Source: Anaerovibrio lipolyticus (GTDB lineage: Bacteria; Bacillota; Negativicutes; Selenomonadales; Selenomonadaceae). Taken from it: a stretch of DNA of 41,966 bases. Numbering within the stretch: the first letter of the stretch is position 1; each line of letters starts with the position of its first letter. Shown piece by piece: positions 1 to 8,116 of this stretch. The DNA lies in contig NZ_JADYTY010000019.1 in NCBI RefSeq assembly GCF_021531495.1, positions 1 through 41,966 on the forward strand. Reading direction: 5' to 3'. The translations under genes were made by a program, and so were the position numbers. The notes under the pieces were generated by a model, which ran no database searches, had not been told where the DNA came from, and saw only the letters and a list, made by a program, of their open reading frames with translations.

Positions 1-69
1 TGCCTGTAAGGGTATATGCCATGCCTACGAGAAGTGTATAGATAATTGATGTATTCGGCAAATCAGAAT

Positions 70-717
70 TTATCGCATAAGCTCAGCCAATTTTCTAACC
101 TTGCCTGCAATATCTTCTGCTCCGGTAATTTCAGAAACCACGCACACCGTATCCGCACCAGCTCCCCGTACCTGGGTAATATTATGCTCCTTAATCCCCC
201 CAATAGCCACAAAAGGCAAAGCCGCATGCTCATTGGCATAGGTAATATACTCCAACCCCACAGGCACCGCTGTAGCCTTGGTCTGAGTAGCAAAAACAGG
301 CCCACATCCTACATAGTCCAAAATATCCGTCAACCGATTAGCCTCCTGCAGCTGCTCCGGTCCATGAGTAGACCAGCCAATAATCTTATCAGGCCCCAAA
401 AGCTTCCGTACTACAGCCGGTGGCAAATCATCCTGGCCAATATGCACCCCATCAGCATCTACCGCCAAAGCCAAATCCACAAAATCATCAATAATAAAGG
501 CTGCCCCATAGCTTTGAGCCAGTTCCCGCAAACGAAGGCACTCCTCATATCTCGCCAGTCCGCTTTTAGTCTTTTCCCGATACTGAATGAAGCGTATACC
601 TCCCTCCAGCATAGCCCGAACAACCTCCATATTATCACGGCCATTGGACATACTCTCTGCCGTAATACCATATATAGGAAATGCCTTGAAACATTCCATA
701 GCTTCCTGTCTATTCAT
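70..717 (-). CDS. thiE: Thiamine phosphate synthase
   Basis: This cytosolic TIM-barrel enzyme joins the pyrimidine diphosphate and the thiazole phosphate to make thiamine phosphate. The 215-residue length is normal for the family. Visible motifs are QYREK (45-49), DGVHIGQDDLP (89-99), GWSTH (114-118), YVGCGPVFATQTK (135-147, including the phosphate-binding T-x-TK) and AIGGI (171-175). The ATG is preceded by a GAGGGAG ribosome site. No other thiamine gene lies in the window, although the next gene may begin in bases 1-69, which cannot be judged from so short a piece. No TPP riboswitch is visible in the 90 bases upstream. The family assignment is very secure. Confidence 0.96.
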   Translation of the reverse strand: MNRQEAMECFKAFPIYGITAESMSNGRDNMEVVRAMLEGGIRFIQYREKTKSGLARYEECLRLRELAQSYGAAFIIDDFVDLALAVDADGVHIGQDDLPPAVVRKLLGPDKIIGWSTHGPEQLQEANRLTDILDYVGCGPVFATQTKATAVPVGLEYITYANEHAALPFVAIGGIKEHNITQVRGAGADTVCVVSEITGAEDIAGKVRKLAELMR

Positions 718-756
718 AAAAAAATCACTCCCTCATGACATTTATATTTATTATTT

Positions 757-784
757 ATTATAATACTCCCTCAGCCAAAGCCAA
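757..784 (-). promoter_or_regulatory. Probable thiE promoter
   Basis: Reading the minus strand, TTGGCT (784-779), a 16-base spacer and a perfect TATAAT (762-757) lie about 40 bases upstream of thiE. The -35 box is only a moderate match. The promoter overlaps the hairpin after pepD. Confidence 0.45.
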
Positions 785-791
785 GGGAGTA
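764..791 (-). terminator. Hairpin after pepD
   Basis: An 8-base inverted repeat, TACTCCCT (764-771) and AGGGAGTA (784-791), lies 20 bases past the pepD stop with a 12-base loop. The tail on the minus strand is AT-rich but not a clean T-run, so termination would be weak and thiE may partly be read through. Confidence 0.4.
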
Positions 792-810
792 CACAAAATT
801 ACTATTTATC

Positions 811-2277
811 TTAGATTCTTACCAAGGTTTCTGCTATAAGCAATACCTGTGGTGGTACAGTATGCAGCTCCAAGGTTTCCTTTGGAGAGTGAATATCATT
901 GTTATTAGTACCAATAGATACTACATCCATGGCTGGATTGTGCTGGAGATGCCAGCTGCACTCCAAGCCTGCATGAATGGTAGCCATGCGCATTGGCTGC
1001 TGATTCTGCTCCTGAAAAACCTCACTCATAATCTCTGCCAGCTTGCTGTTCTTTCGTTCCGCCCAGCTAGGGAACATAGTGCCATATTTCACCTCAAAGC
1101 CTGCCACTCTGCCAATAGCACCAGCAGTAGCATAATACTCCTTAATGCTTTCTTCTCGGCTGGAACGAGGCATATACTGTACGGACATAAGCTTCTTGTC
1201 AGCATCAGTATTCACCACGCCAATATTAGCAGAGGTTTCTACCAAACCTGGACACAGCTGGGACATGGCAGAAACACCATTGGACAAAATCAACAGCAAA
1301 TCAATCAACCTATCTCCATCTGCCTTCTCCATAGCCTGACAGGAACCAGCCTCCAATTCCTGCAAAACCAGAGAAGCATTTTCCTCAATATCCCCATAAT
1401 GGCCCATAAAGTGTGTATATGCCTCATCTACCAGCTGCTGCAGCTGAGCAGGTTCCATATCCATATAGAATACAGCCTCTGCTACGCTTGGAATAACATT
1501 CTTGGCTCTGCCACCATTAAAGGATACCAGCTGGAAGCTCTGTCCCTTGCTGCGGATACCATCCAGACAAACCGCCATAGCCTTCAAGGCATTGGCCGCA
1601 CCACAGTTGATTTCCTCACCGGAATGACCGCCCTTAAGACCAGCCAGTTTCAAGGAATAAGCCTTACCCTTAACTTCCTCTGCCAGCTTATAGCTTCTGG
1701 AGAAATCCATATCTCCACTGCCTGCACTACCTACAGTCAGCAAATCCCAATCCTCGGAATCACAGTTAATCAGATACTTTACACCCTCGAAATGGTTGTC
1801 TGTCAAATTGATAGAACCAGTCATACCGGCTTCTTCATCCACAGTAATAATAGCACGAATTGGTCCGTGGCTCTGAAGATTTTTCATAATGTAAACAATA
1901 ATGGCAATCCCCATACCATCATCAGCACCAAGGCTGGTACCGTCTGCATGGAGCTTATCTCCTTCTCGCACCAGCTTAATAGGATCCTTAATTGGATCAT
2001 AGGCCACACCATCATCAGCCACACAAACCATATCCATGTGAGCCTGCAATACCACCAATGGCTTGTCCTGACAATCATCAGTAGCAGCCATATCCGCAAT
2101 AATATTATTTACCTTGTCCTGTTCCACCTGACAGCCCATATCTGCAAACAGCTTGTAAAGATAATCGCTGACAGCCTTCTCATGACCGGAAGGACGAGGA
2201 ATCTCTGCCAGCTTGGCAAATTCTGCTAATACGCCCTCTATAATGTTTTCCTTGCTAATATCGCTAATGTTGTTCAT
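811..2277 (-). CDS. pepD: Beta-Ala-Xaa / Xaa-His dipeptidase (M20 family, PepD)
   Basis: This is a cytosolic zinc aminoacyl-histidine dipeptidase that hydrolyses Xaa-His and related dipeptides. The 488 residues match the PepD subfamily. Metal-site motifs are AHMDMV (H80, D82), GADDGMGIA (D119/D120), the catalytic DEEAG (E148/E149) and NCDSED (D173), with GGHSG at the start of the lid/dimerisation domain and a final HAGLEC metal histidine. The ATG start has an AGGG-type ribosome site. It follows the pseudouridine synthase gene by 33 bases, so the two may share a transcript. The call is secure at family level; exact substrates are not shown by sequence. Confidence 0.95.
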   Translation of the reverse strand: MNNISDISKENIIEGVLAEFAKLAEIPRPSGHEKAVSDYLYKLFADMGCQVEQDKVNNIIADMAATDDCQDKPLVVLQAHMDMVCVADDGVAYDPIKDPIKLVREGDKLHADGTSLGADDGMGIAIIVYIMKNLQSHGPIRAIITVDEEAGMTGSINLTDNHFEGVKYLINCDSEDWDLLTVGSAGSGDMDFSRSYKLAEEVKGKAYSLKLAGLKGGHSGEEINCGAANALKAMAVCLDGIRSKGQSFQLVSFNGGRAKNVIPSVAEAVFYMDMEPAQLQQLVDEAYTHFMGHYGDIEENASLVLQELEAGSCQAMEKADGDRLIDLLLILSNGVSAMSQLCPGLVETSANIGVVNTDADKKLMSVQYMPRSSREESIKEYYATAGAIGRVAGFEVKYGTMFPSWAERKNSKLAEIMSEVFQEQNQQPMRMATIHAGLECSWHLQHNPAMDVVSIGTNNNDIHSPKETLELHTVPPQVLLIAETLVRI

Positions 2278-2310
2278 TCCCTAAAACCCTTTCTTTTTTG
2301 TTATATTATC

Positions 2311-3237
2311 TCATATATTGTCAATTAAATGTTGAAAATCCTCTGGCCTTTTAGCTCTAAGCTTCAGCTTTTCTCCCGTAAGAGGATGGATAAATTCCAA
2401 GGCTGCGGCATGGAGCTCCTGACGGCCTAGACTCTTATCTGCCCGACCATACATCTTGTCTCCCACTACAGGATAGCCACTATGAGCCAAATGAACACGT
2501 ATCTGATGGGTACGGCCTGTTTCCAGCCAAAGAGAGAGAAGGCTAAAGCTCTGGCCCTCCTTTAGCACCTGAAAATGGGTTACAGCCCTCTGTCCCCCAG
2601 AAGCCACCACCCGGCGATTAGGCCTAAATACATCCTTGGCAATAGGCGCCTCAATAATTCCCTGTGGACATTCCTCAGCCAGCTTACTGCCTGCTCCTAC
2701 AATCACAGCCTCATAGCTGCGATGAATTTTTCCCTCAGCCAGCATTTTTTCCAAAGTAGTCTGCAGCTTGCCAGATTTGGCAAATAGAACACAACCTGTT
2801 GTATCCCTATCCAGGCGATGCACCGGCCTTATGGTTACAATTTGCTTTTTCTGCTTAAAATAGCCTGCCAAGTAATTGGCCAAGGTGCCAAATTCTGTAC
2901 GGCCTGCCGGATGCACCAAAATTCCTGCTGGCTTGTTGACCACAATAACATCATTATCCTCATAGATAATGTCCAGGTTCCCCTCCTCCGGGGTTACACC
3001 ATAGCTTGAATCCTTAAACTGGCGTATAGCCACCATATCCCCTGCCTTCAAGGCTCGCTTGGTATGGGCACTAACGCCGTTTACATAAACACCATGACTA
3101 AAAAACAGCTTCTGCCGTTGTCTAGCCGATACTTCCATTACAGTTTTTAGATATTCCTCCAAAGCCATGCCGTCATATCTATCTGCCACAATGTATTTTT
3201 TTAGGCTGGAATTTTTCGCCTTTCCTTTTTTTTGCAT
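2311..3237 (-). CDS. RluD-family RNA pseudouridine synthase
   Basis: This enzyme isomerises uridine to pseudouridine in rRNA or tRNA. At 308 residues it has an N-terminal S4-like RNA-binding region (about 20-75) and the RluA/RluD catalytic domain. The signature HRLDRDTTG spans 140-148 with catalytic Asp143, and GRTHQIRVHLAHSGYPVVGD lies near the C-terminus. The frame is open further upstream, but the ATG at 3237 is chosen because GGAGG lies directly before it and homology to the S4 domain begins there. Family members differ in target site (RluC, RluD, YlyB types), so no gene symbol is given. A terminator separates it from bioY upstream. Confidence 0.92.
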   Translation of the reverse strand: MQKKGKAKNSSLKKYIVADRYDGMALEEYLKTVMEVSARQRQKLFFSHGVYVNGVSAHTKRALKAGDMVAIRQFKDSSYGVTPEEGNLDIIYEDNDVIVVNKPAGILVHPAGRTEFGTLANYLAGYFKQKKQIVTIRPVHRLDRDTTGCVLFAKSGKLQTTLEKMLAEGKIHRSYEAVIVGAGSKLAEECPQGIIEAPIAKDVFRPNRRVVASGGQRAVTHFQVLKEGQSFSLLSLWLETGRTHQIRVHLAHSGYPVVGDKMYGRADKSLGRQELHAAALEFIHPLTGEKLKLRAKRPEDFQHLIDNI

Positions 3238-3268
3238 GATATTCCTCCAAACGACACATATAAGTTGT

Positions 3269-3277
3269 ATTATATCA
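3269..3277 (-). promoter_or_regulatory. Extended -10 promoter for the pseudouridine synthase gene
   Basis: On the minus strand TGATATAAT (3277-3269) gives a TGn-extended, perfect -10 box about 30 bases before the start codon. No good -35 box is visible, as is common with extended -10 promoters. Confidence 0.5.
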
Positions 3278-3320
3278 TATTTTTTCCTGTTCTGCATTAT
3301 CCAACAATTTTGCCCAGAAA

Positions 3321-3355
3321 CAACAAAAAGGAATGTCCTCCTGAAAGAACATTCC
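3321..3355 (-). terminator. Rho-independent terminator of the purC-bioY operon
   Basis: GGAATGT (3355-3349 on the minus strand) pairs with ACATTCC (3336-3330), followed by TTTTTGTTGTTT. It lies 22 bases past the bioY stop. Confidence 0.85.
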
Positions 3356-3377
3356 CTAATGCCTAAATAATTTAATT

Positions 3378-3917
3378 TTAGTGAGGCAGAACTTTGTTCA
3401 GACGCACCCCTAAAAAGGCTGCGGCCACTGCCTTTAAAATATCCCCCGGAATAAAGGAAAACATGGCCATAGTCATAGCCTGCCACATTTCAATATGCAG
3501 AGCACACATCAAATAGGCAATACCCAAAGCGTAGGTAAAAGGAAAAGCCACCACCAGCAAAACCAGCAGATAGCGCTTCCAATCATATTTACTGCCCTTT
3601 AGCAGACTGACACCCACATAACCAAGCCAAAAACCAGGAAAGAAACCTCCACTAGGCCCTAACAACTTCCCAATGCCTCCCTGGCCACCAGAAAAAACAG
3701 GTATCCCCACAGCTCCCAGCAATATCCATACCAGAATAGCTACAGCGGTCTGCTTTGGTGGCAAAACCAAAGCTGTAATGCCCAAAGCCAAGGTGGTAGC
3801 TGTTACCAGCACCGGGGAAAAAGGAGTAGGAAAGGCAATGTAGCCACCAATACTTATCAAGGCCACACACATAGCCATTTTGGCCATAGCATGAGGAGTA
3901 AAAATTTCTTTTGTCAT
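3378..3917 (-). CDS. bioY: BioY biotin transporter substrate-binding (S) component
   Basis: This integral membrane protein captures biotin for uptake, alone or with an ECF energizing module. The 179 residues are nearly all hydrophobic, in about six helices. The BioY signature GIPVFSGGQGGIGKLLGPSG spans 71-90. The ATG at 3917 is chosen because homology begins at MTKEIF; the frame extends further but overlaps purC. It starts 7 bases after the purC stop, so the two are co-transcribed and end at the terminator at 3321-3355. No EcfA/EcfT genes are in the window, so any ATPase module is shared or encoded elsewhere. Confidence 0.94.
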   Translation of the reverse strand: MTKEIFTPHAMAKMAMCVALISIGGYIAFPTPFSPVLVTATTLALGITALVLPPKQTAVAILVWILLGAVGIPVFSGGQGGIGKLLGPSGGFFPGFWLGYVGVSLLKGSKYDWKRYLLVLLVVAFPFTYALGIAYLMCALHIEMWQAMTMAMFSFIPGDILKAVAAAFLGVRLNKVLPH

Positions 3918-3924
3918 TTTCTTC

Positions 3925-4794
3925 TTACAGTTCCTTACCAGAAAGAAGGGTATAAGCCTCCTTGTACTTAGCAATGGTCTTTTCAATAATCTCGTCTGGC
4001 AGGAGATAATCGCTATCTGGATTAGCCTTCAGCCAATCACGAACAAACTGCTTGTCATAGGATGGCTGAGACTTGCCTGCCTCGTAGCCCTCCAATGGCC
4101 AGAAGCGGGAGCTATCTGGAGTAAGCATCTCATCACCGATCATAAAGGTGCCGTTTTCGTCAATACCAAATTCAAACTTGGTATCAGCAATAATAATGCC
4201 ATGCTGTCTTGCATAATCTGCACACTTCTTGTAGATAGCAATAGTAGCATCACGCATCATGGTCATGTACTCACGGCCCTTACCTGGGAATTCCTTCTCT
4301 ACATACTTAATGCCTTCCTCGAAGCTGACATTAATGTCATGGTCACCAATCTCTGCCTTAGTGCTTGGGGTGAAGATTGGCTCAGGCAGCTGCTGGGATT
4401 CCTTAAGTCCCTCTGGCAGCTTAATACCGCAAACAGTTCCATTCTCCTGATAGCTTTCCCAGCCGCTGCCGGTAATATAGCCGCGAACAATACACTCCAT
4501 AGGCAGCATAGTAAGCTTCTTGCACATCATGCTGTTGCCCTGGAACTGCTCCTGCTGGAAGAACTCAGGCATATCTTTATTATCTACGGAAATCATGTGG
4601 TTTGGCACAATGTCAGCAGTCAAATCAAACCAGAATTTGGACATCTGGGTAAGAACCTGCCCCTTCTGGGTGATTTTGTTCTTGAGAATGTGATCAAAAG
4701 CAGAAATACGATCTGTTGCAACCATGATAATGCTATCACCTGCATCATATACCTCGCGAACCTTACCGGATTTGAATGGCTTATACTCTTTCAT
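3925..4794 (-). CDS. purC: Phosphoribosylaminoimidazole-succinocarboxamide (SAICAR) synthase
   Basis: PurC condenses CAIR with aspartate, using ATP, in de novo purine synthesis. The 289-residue protein carries the N-terminal ATP-site motif SGKVREVYD, then DRISAFDHI, MECIVRGYITGSGW, ADTKFEFG and the metal/substrate motif DEMLTPDSSRFWP. This is the longer PurC subtype. The ATG at 4794 has AGGAGG seven bases upstream; upstream in-frame residues are not PurC-like. It is placed between a DUF2156-GNAT gene and bioY in one operon. No other pur genes are present, so purC is separated from the main purine cluster here. Confidence 0.96.
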   Translation of the reverse strand: MKEYKPFKSGKVREVYDAGDSIIMVATDRISAFDHILKNKITQKGQVLTQMSKFWFDLTADIVPNHMISVDNKDMPEFFQQEQFQGNSMMCKKLTMLPMECIVRGYITGSGWESYQENGTVCGIKLPEGLKESQQLPEPIFTPSTKAEIGDHDINVSFEEGIKYVEKEFPGKGREYMTMMRDATIAIYKKCADYARQHGIIIADTKFEFGIDENGTFMIGDEMLTPDSSRFWPLEGYEAGKSQPSYDKQFVRDWLKANPDSDYLLPDEIIEKTIAKYKEAYTLLSGKEL

Positions 4795-4819
4795 AATTTC
4801 CTCCTGTAAATCAGTTAAA

Positions 4820-4837
4820 ATTACATCTTCATGTAAT
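4820..4837 (-). repeat. Small hairpin in the purC leader
   Basis: ATTACAT-GAAG-ATGTAAT (minus strand 4837-4820) forms a 7-bp stem with a four-base loop, followed by TTTT, between the upstream gene and the purC ribosome site. The stem is AT-rich. It could damp read-through or just be an mRNA processing site. Confidence 0.35.
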
Positions 4838-4863
4838 GTAAATAATATCACACCAACTCATGG

Positions 4864-6600
4864 TTAATCAAGTACCAGATTCAAATAGCCCCGACGCTTC
4901 AATCTGGTGGTCTTAAACTGCTCCGGCAGCCATACCATGCCATCTGGCAGTTTATACTCATAATTGATAATCGGCTCATGTTCTGGATATTTTTCCTGGA
5001 ACCGCTGTCTAAGAGCAGGAAGAATCCCCGGCAGCTGGCTAAGTTCCAAGGTGGTTTCCACAATTCTCATGGTATTACCATCAATGGTGTACATTACCAG
5101 CTGCTGCCCCTGCTGATTGGTAAACAGCAAGGATTCACCCTGCTGAAAAGCTGCATGCTTCATGGCATAGGCAATATCCTCCTCCAACCATGCTACATAT
5201 CCAGGGCCCTGCCAATGCTCATCTCTAATGTGTTTGTATTCCTTGGCTGTAGCAGGCTTTAGCTCCACTTCATCCTGGATGGCTGCTGGCTGAAGGGCAT
5301 AAAACTTAGGTACATATACTGGCTGAAAGCCCAGCTTGGCATAAAAAATTCGCAAGCTGGATTCCGCTGGACTTAGCAGCAACGGCTTCTGCCAATGCTG
5401 CTGGGCAAATTCCAAAATCCGTGTAGACAACCCCTGTCCCTGATACTCTGGCAAAGTAGCCACAGCATAGACATAATACCCCTCCAGATTCCCTATAGGA
5501 GTCTGAATATCTGCTGGCAGGAAGGTGGCCATAGACACTGGCCGTCCCTGACGCTGAATCACCAGCATATTCAGCTCTGTCATACGATTTTCCATATAGA
5601 AGTCAATAAACTCCTTGCTGTCCCCAAAGCATTGCTCCCACATGATTTCAATGGCCTCTCTATCCCTAATAGGATCTGCCATCAGTACATCGCTGGTTTC
5701 TGCCACATATTTCTTTAGCAAAATCTCAGGATAATAGGACAGCTTGGCTTTCCGCAAACCCAAATCTCCTGTATCATCCTCCCGGTTAATATACTCAAAG
5801 CCCTCGGTAGCCTGCTGGACAAACTGCTGATTTATCATTGGATAGGCTCCCTGCACCTCTGGAAAGGCTTTTTCAAAATGTACCAGGAAGGTATCGGCGT
5901 TCAGAGGATCTCCCATGGTAAAGGCCACAATATCCCCATGCTGCCGGAGAATACCTCCTCTCAACCCTAGGGCATCGTAATTGGCAAAGGCATCCTCCAA
6001 CACGGAAAATTCATCTTCCATATCCTCATTCCATTTTTCCTCCCGGGAACAAATCCAATTGTGGGCCATAAATCTGGTTTCTGCCAAATTCTCCTTGGTA
6101 ATAGGCTCATAGCTCCAATCCGGATCATCCTTGAAACGGGCAATATGATTCCGTTTCTTCTGCATCTTTTTGCCACGCAAACCTGCCAGCTTTTCCCTGC
6201 TATAGATATAGTCATAACAATTTCGATTGGACTCAATCAAAAACCGCCCAGGGAACCATTCCAAAAGCAAATCCCTTTCCTTAACCGTAATAGGCTCCAA
6301 ATGCAAGGGAATCCCCTCCTGCTGGCACAGCTCCAGCATAATTTTCAAGGCACCCTGCTTGTCCCCAGCGCCAATAGGAAAATAATAGGTCCAGTAGGGC
6401 ACATTCTCCCGCATAGTTTTATAGATACACCTTAGGACACAGCACCCCAAAATATCTGCCATCTGGGCCTTATACAATCTACGGTATAAAAAAATCGTGG
6501 TAAAGGAACGCTCGCAACTGTTATCATTATCCTCTGCCAGTCGAGCCTTTATCCAATCCTTATCCTCAATAGTTATTTCGCGAAAATTAATCTTGGTCAT
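4864..6600 (-). CDS. DUF2156 (LPG-synthase-like) domain fused to a GNAT acetyltransferase
   Basis: A 578-residue cytosolic protein with two acyltransferase-fold halves. Residues 1-300 match the DUF2156 family, related to the aminoacyl-transfer domain of phosphatidylglycerol lysyltransferase; the hallmark LRGKKMQKKRNHIARF lies at 141-156 and REDDTGDLGLRKAKLSYYP at 273-291. Residues about 305-470 form a GNAT domain with the acetyl-CoA-binding EYQGQGLS at 385-392. No membrane segment is seen, so it is not a full MprF-type enzyme. The substrate is unknown. It begins at a good sigma-A promoter and leads the purC-bioY operon. The ATG has AGGTAG upstream. Confidence 0.85.
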   Translation of the reverse strand: MTKINFREITIEDKDWIKARLAEDNDNSCERSFTTIFLYRRLYKAQMADILGCCVLRCIYKTMRENVPYWTYYFPIGAGDKQGALKIMLELCQQEGIPLHLEPITVKERDLLLEWFPGRFLIESNRNCYDYIYSREKLAGLRGKKMQKKRNHIARFKDDPDWSYEPITKENLAETRFMAHNWICSREEKWNEDMEDEFSVLEDAFANYDALGLRGGILRQHGDIVAFTMGDPLNADTFLVHFEKAFPEVQGAYPMINQQFVQQATEGFEYINREDDTGDLGLRKAKLSYYPEILLKKYVAETSDVLMADPIRDREAIEIMWEQCFGDSKEFIDFYMENRMTELNMLVIQRQGRPVSMATFLPADIQTPIGNLEGYYVYAVATLPEYQGQGLSTRILEFAQQHWQKPLLLSPAESSLRIFYAKLGFQPVYVPKFYALQPAAIQDEVELKPATAKEYKHIRDEHWQGPGYVAWLEEDIAYAMKHAAFQQGESLLFTNQQGQQLVMYTIDGNTMRIVETTLELSQLPGILPALRQRFQEKYPEHEPIINYEYKLPDGMVWLPEQFKTTRLKRRGYLNLVLD

Positions 6601-6644
6601 TTTATCTACCTACTTAATTCTTACACTATTACTCATCTTTGTGC

Positions 6645-6673
6645 ATTATACCACAGTTTACCCAACGACTCAA
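6645..6673 (-). promoter_or_regulatory. Sigma-A promoter for the DUF2156-GNAT/purC/bioY operon
   Basis: On the minus strand TTGAGT (6673-6668), a 17-base spacer and a perfect TATAAT (6650-6645) lie 45 bases before the start codon. Confidence 0.75.
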
Positions 6674-6750
6674 AAAAAGAACCAATTTTCTCATTTTCTA
6701 AATATTTTAACTTCGTTATTACATATATAATTCAGTATAAAGCTCTATTG

Positions 6751-6785
6751 TTGTAACTATAATTATTACAATATAATTATAATTA
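6751..6785. promoter_or_regulatory. AT-rich dyad resembling a PerR/Fur-family box
   Basis: TTGTAA (6751-6756) and TTACAA (6766-6771) form a 21-base dyad. Bases 6757-6771 match 13 of 15 positions of the PerR consensus, and an overlapping weaker repeat runs to 6785. It lies about 80-110 bases upstream of the promoter at 6645-6673. In such AT-rich DNA chance matches are likely. Confidence 0.2.
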
Positions 6786-6810
6786 TCTCATACCTTTCTG
6801 TCAAGGGGAA

Positions 6811-6853
6811 TATAAAAGGCGAAAGCCCACATGTAAGTTGTAAGCCTTCGCCT
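6811..6853 (-). terminator. Rho-independent terminator of the C39 peptidase gene
   Basis: AGGCGAA plus GC (minus strand from 6853) pairs with GC plus TTCGCCT (ending 6817) with one mismatch, followed by TTTTATATT. It lies 30 bases past the stop codon. Confidence 0.85.
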
Positions 6854-6882
6854 CATAATTTTTCCTATTGAATTAACAATTC

Positions 6883-7632
6883 TTAATCCTCTGGATAAGC
6901 AACGATAAAGGGCTGATTTCTTTGAGCCTCTGGCAACATATAGTGATCAAACCACATGGAATAGAACTTCCAGCCGCTTCCTACCATATAGCCATCCTGC
7001 AAATGGTCACAGGTATCATAGCTATCGGCAAAAATAAGCACATCATCCAATGTAGCCTCGGTACCCATATCGTCGTAGCCGATAATCACACGCCAATGAC
7101 CGCCCCATTCCACATTTTCTACCATAATAGGGTGATTATTCTTTAGCTCAGCTAAAACAAAGTCCCTAAAGGCAGCATAGCTGTCAAAGGTAATGCCATC
7201 TAAGCTACTTTCTGTATGATAGCCTATTCTCTTGAAGAAATCTACCATATCCTGTGGATTTGTGCCAATAGGATAGCCTTGGGTTTTCATTTCCTGAGCT
7301 AAGGACATTTCGTCATACTGAGTATCGCCAAAGTAATACAGCACAGTAAGACCTGCAGCAGGACCGCAGGTATATTCTGTGGTCTGCTGATAGGTGGGAT
7401 AATGACTGAGAATAGTCAGATTGTTATTAGATTCCATATTGTAGTAATCCAGCTGACTAAAATATTTTGAATCCTCATGATTAATATCTAGTGGTGCAGA
7501 GGAAGCGCCCTCTATTTGTGTCTCCAAACCATCTGGATAGGGAATAACCCTTAGTGCCTGTGCCATGGCTACAGAGCACATAAAGGCACTACACATACAT
7601 AATGATAGAATTGTTTTATATAGATTTTTCAT
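6883..7632 (-). CDS. Secreted C39-like cysteine peptidase
   Basis: A 249-residue exported protein with a signal peptide: KNLYK, a hydrophobic stretch to about residue 22, and a likely cleavage near AMA-QA at 24-26. The papain-like peptidase C39 domain shows the nucleophile in TEYTCGPAAG (Cys89), the histidine in GGHWRVIIGYDD (His179) and the acidic residue in FADSYD (Asp203). No ABC transporter or double-glycine precursor lies nearby, so it is probably not a bacteriocin-processing protease. It may act on cell-surface or environmental peptides. It has its own terminator and a GAGGT ribosome site. The substrate is unknown. Confidence 0.82.
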   Translation of the reverse strand: MKNLYKTILSLCMCSAFMCSVAMAQALRVIPYPDGLETQIEGASSAPLDINHEDSKYFSQLDYYNMESNNNLTILSHYPTYQQTTEYTCGPAAGLTVLYYFGDTQYDEMSLAQEMKTQGYPIGTNPQDMVDFFKRIGYHTESSLDGITFDSYAAFRDFVLAELKNNHPIMVENVEWGGHWRVIIGYDDMGTEATLDDVLIFADSYDTCDHLQDGYMVGSGWKFYSMWFDHYMLPEAQRNQPFIVAYPED

Positions 7633-7721
7633 TTTTTACCTCACTTAACTCCAGAGAAACAGGTGCTAAGACTCACTTGTCTTTGAAGGAGCTTAATCGC
7701 ACGTAAATTTCTGAATAAATC

Positions 7722-8093
7722 TTATTTTACAGATGGAAGAATCTCCAGCCAATATCCGTCTGGATCTTTGATAAAATAAATACCCATCTGAGGATTTTCA
7801 TAGCAGATGCAGCCCATCTTTTCGTGCTTGGCATGAGCCGCCTCATAATAATCTGTGCGGAATGCTAAATGGAATTCACAATCTCCCAGATTATAAGGTC
7901 TATCCATATCCCGCAGCCAGGTCAGCTCCAGCTCGAAATCGGAAGCATCATTAGCCAAATACACAATGATAAAGGAACCATCCTGAGCTTCTTTACGTCT
8001 TACCTCATGGAGTCCCAAGGCCTCCTCATAAAAAGGAATGGAAACCGCCAAATCAGCTACATTGTAATTCTCATGAATCATTTTAAACTGCAT
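7722..8093 (-). CDS. Glyoxalase I-like VOC-fold protein
   Basis: A 123-residue vicinal-oxygen-chelate protein resembling lactoylglutathione lyase (GloA). It has the two beta-alpha-beta-beta-beta repeats and the four expected metal ligands: His near the N-terminus (MIHENYN), Glu in FELELTW, His in CEFHLAF and Glu in YWLEILP. KDPDGYW is the usual family motif. It may detoxify methylglyoxal, but the thiol cofactor in this group is uncertain, so no symbol is assigned. It starts 23 bases after ssb and is probably co-transcribed with it. The GAGGTG ribosome site supports the ATG. Confidence 0.88.
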   Translation of the reverse strand: MQFKMIHENYNVADLAVSIPFYEEALGLHEVRRKEAQDGSFIIVYLANDASDFELELTWLRDMDRPYNLGDCEFHLAFRTDYYEAAHAKHEKMGCICYENPQMGIYFIKDPDGYWLEILPSVK

Positions 8094-8116
8094 AAAAACA
8101 CCTCATCCCCCCTAAA

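Noticed and set aside
1-69. Partial gene or tRNA at the left edge
   Set aside because: Too short to identify; no tRNA-like arms; an ATG near base 22 on the minus strand has no good ribosome site.
862-2229. Long open frame on the plus strand (455 codons)
   Set aside because: It lies entirely antisense to pepD, shows no recognisable motifs and has the composition expected of a shadow frame.
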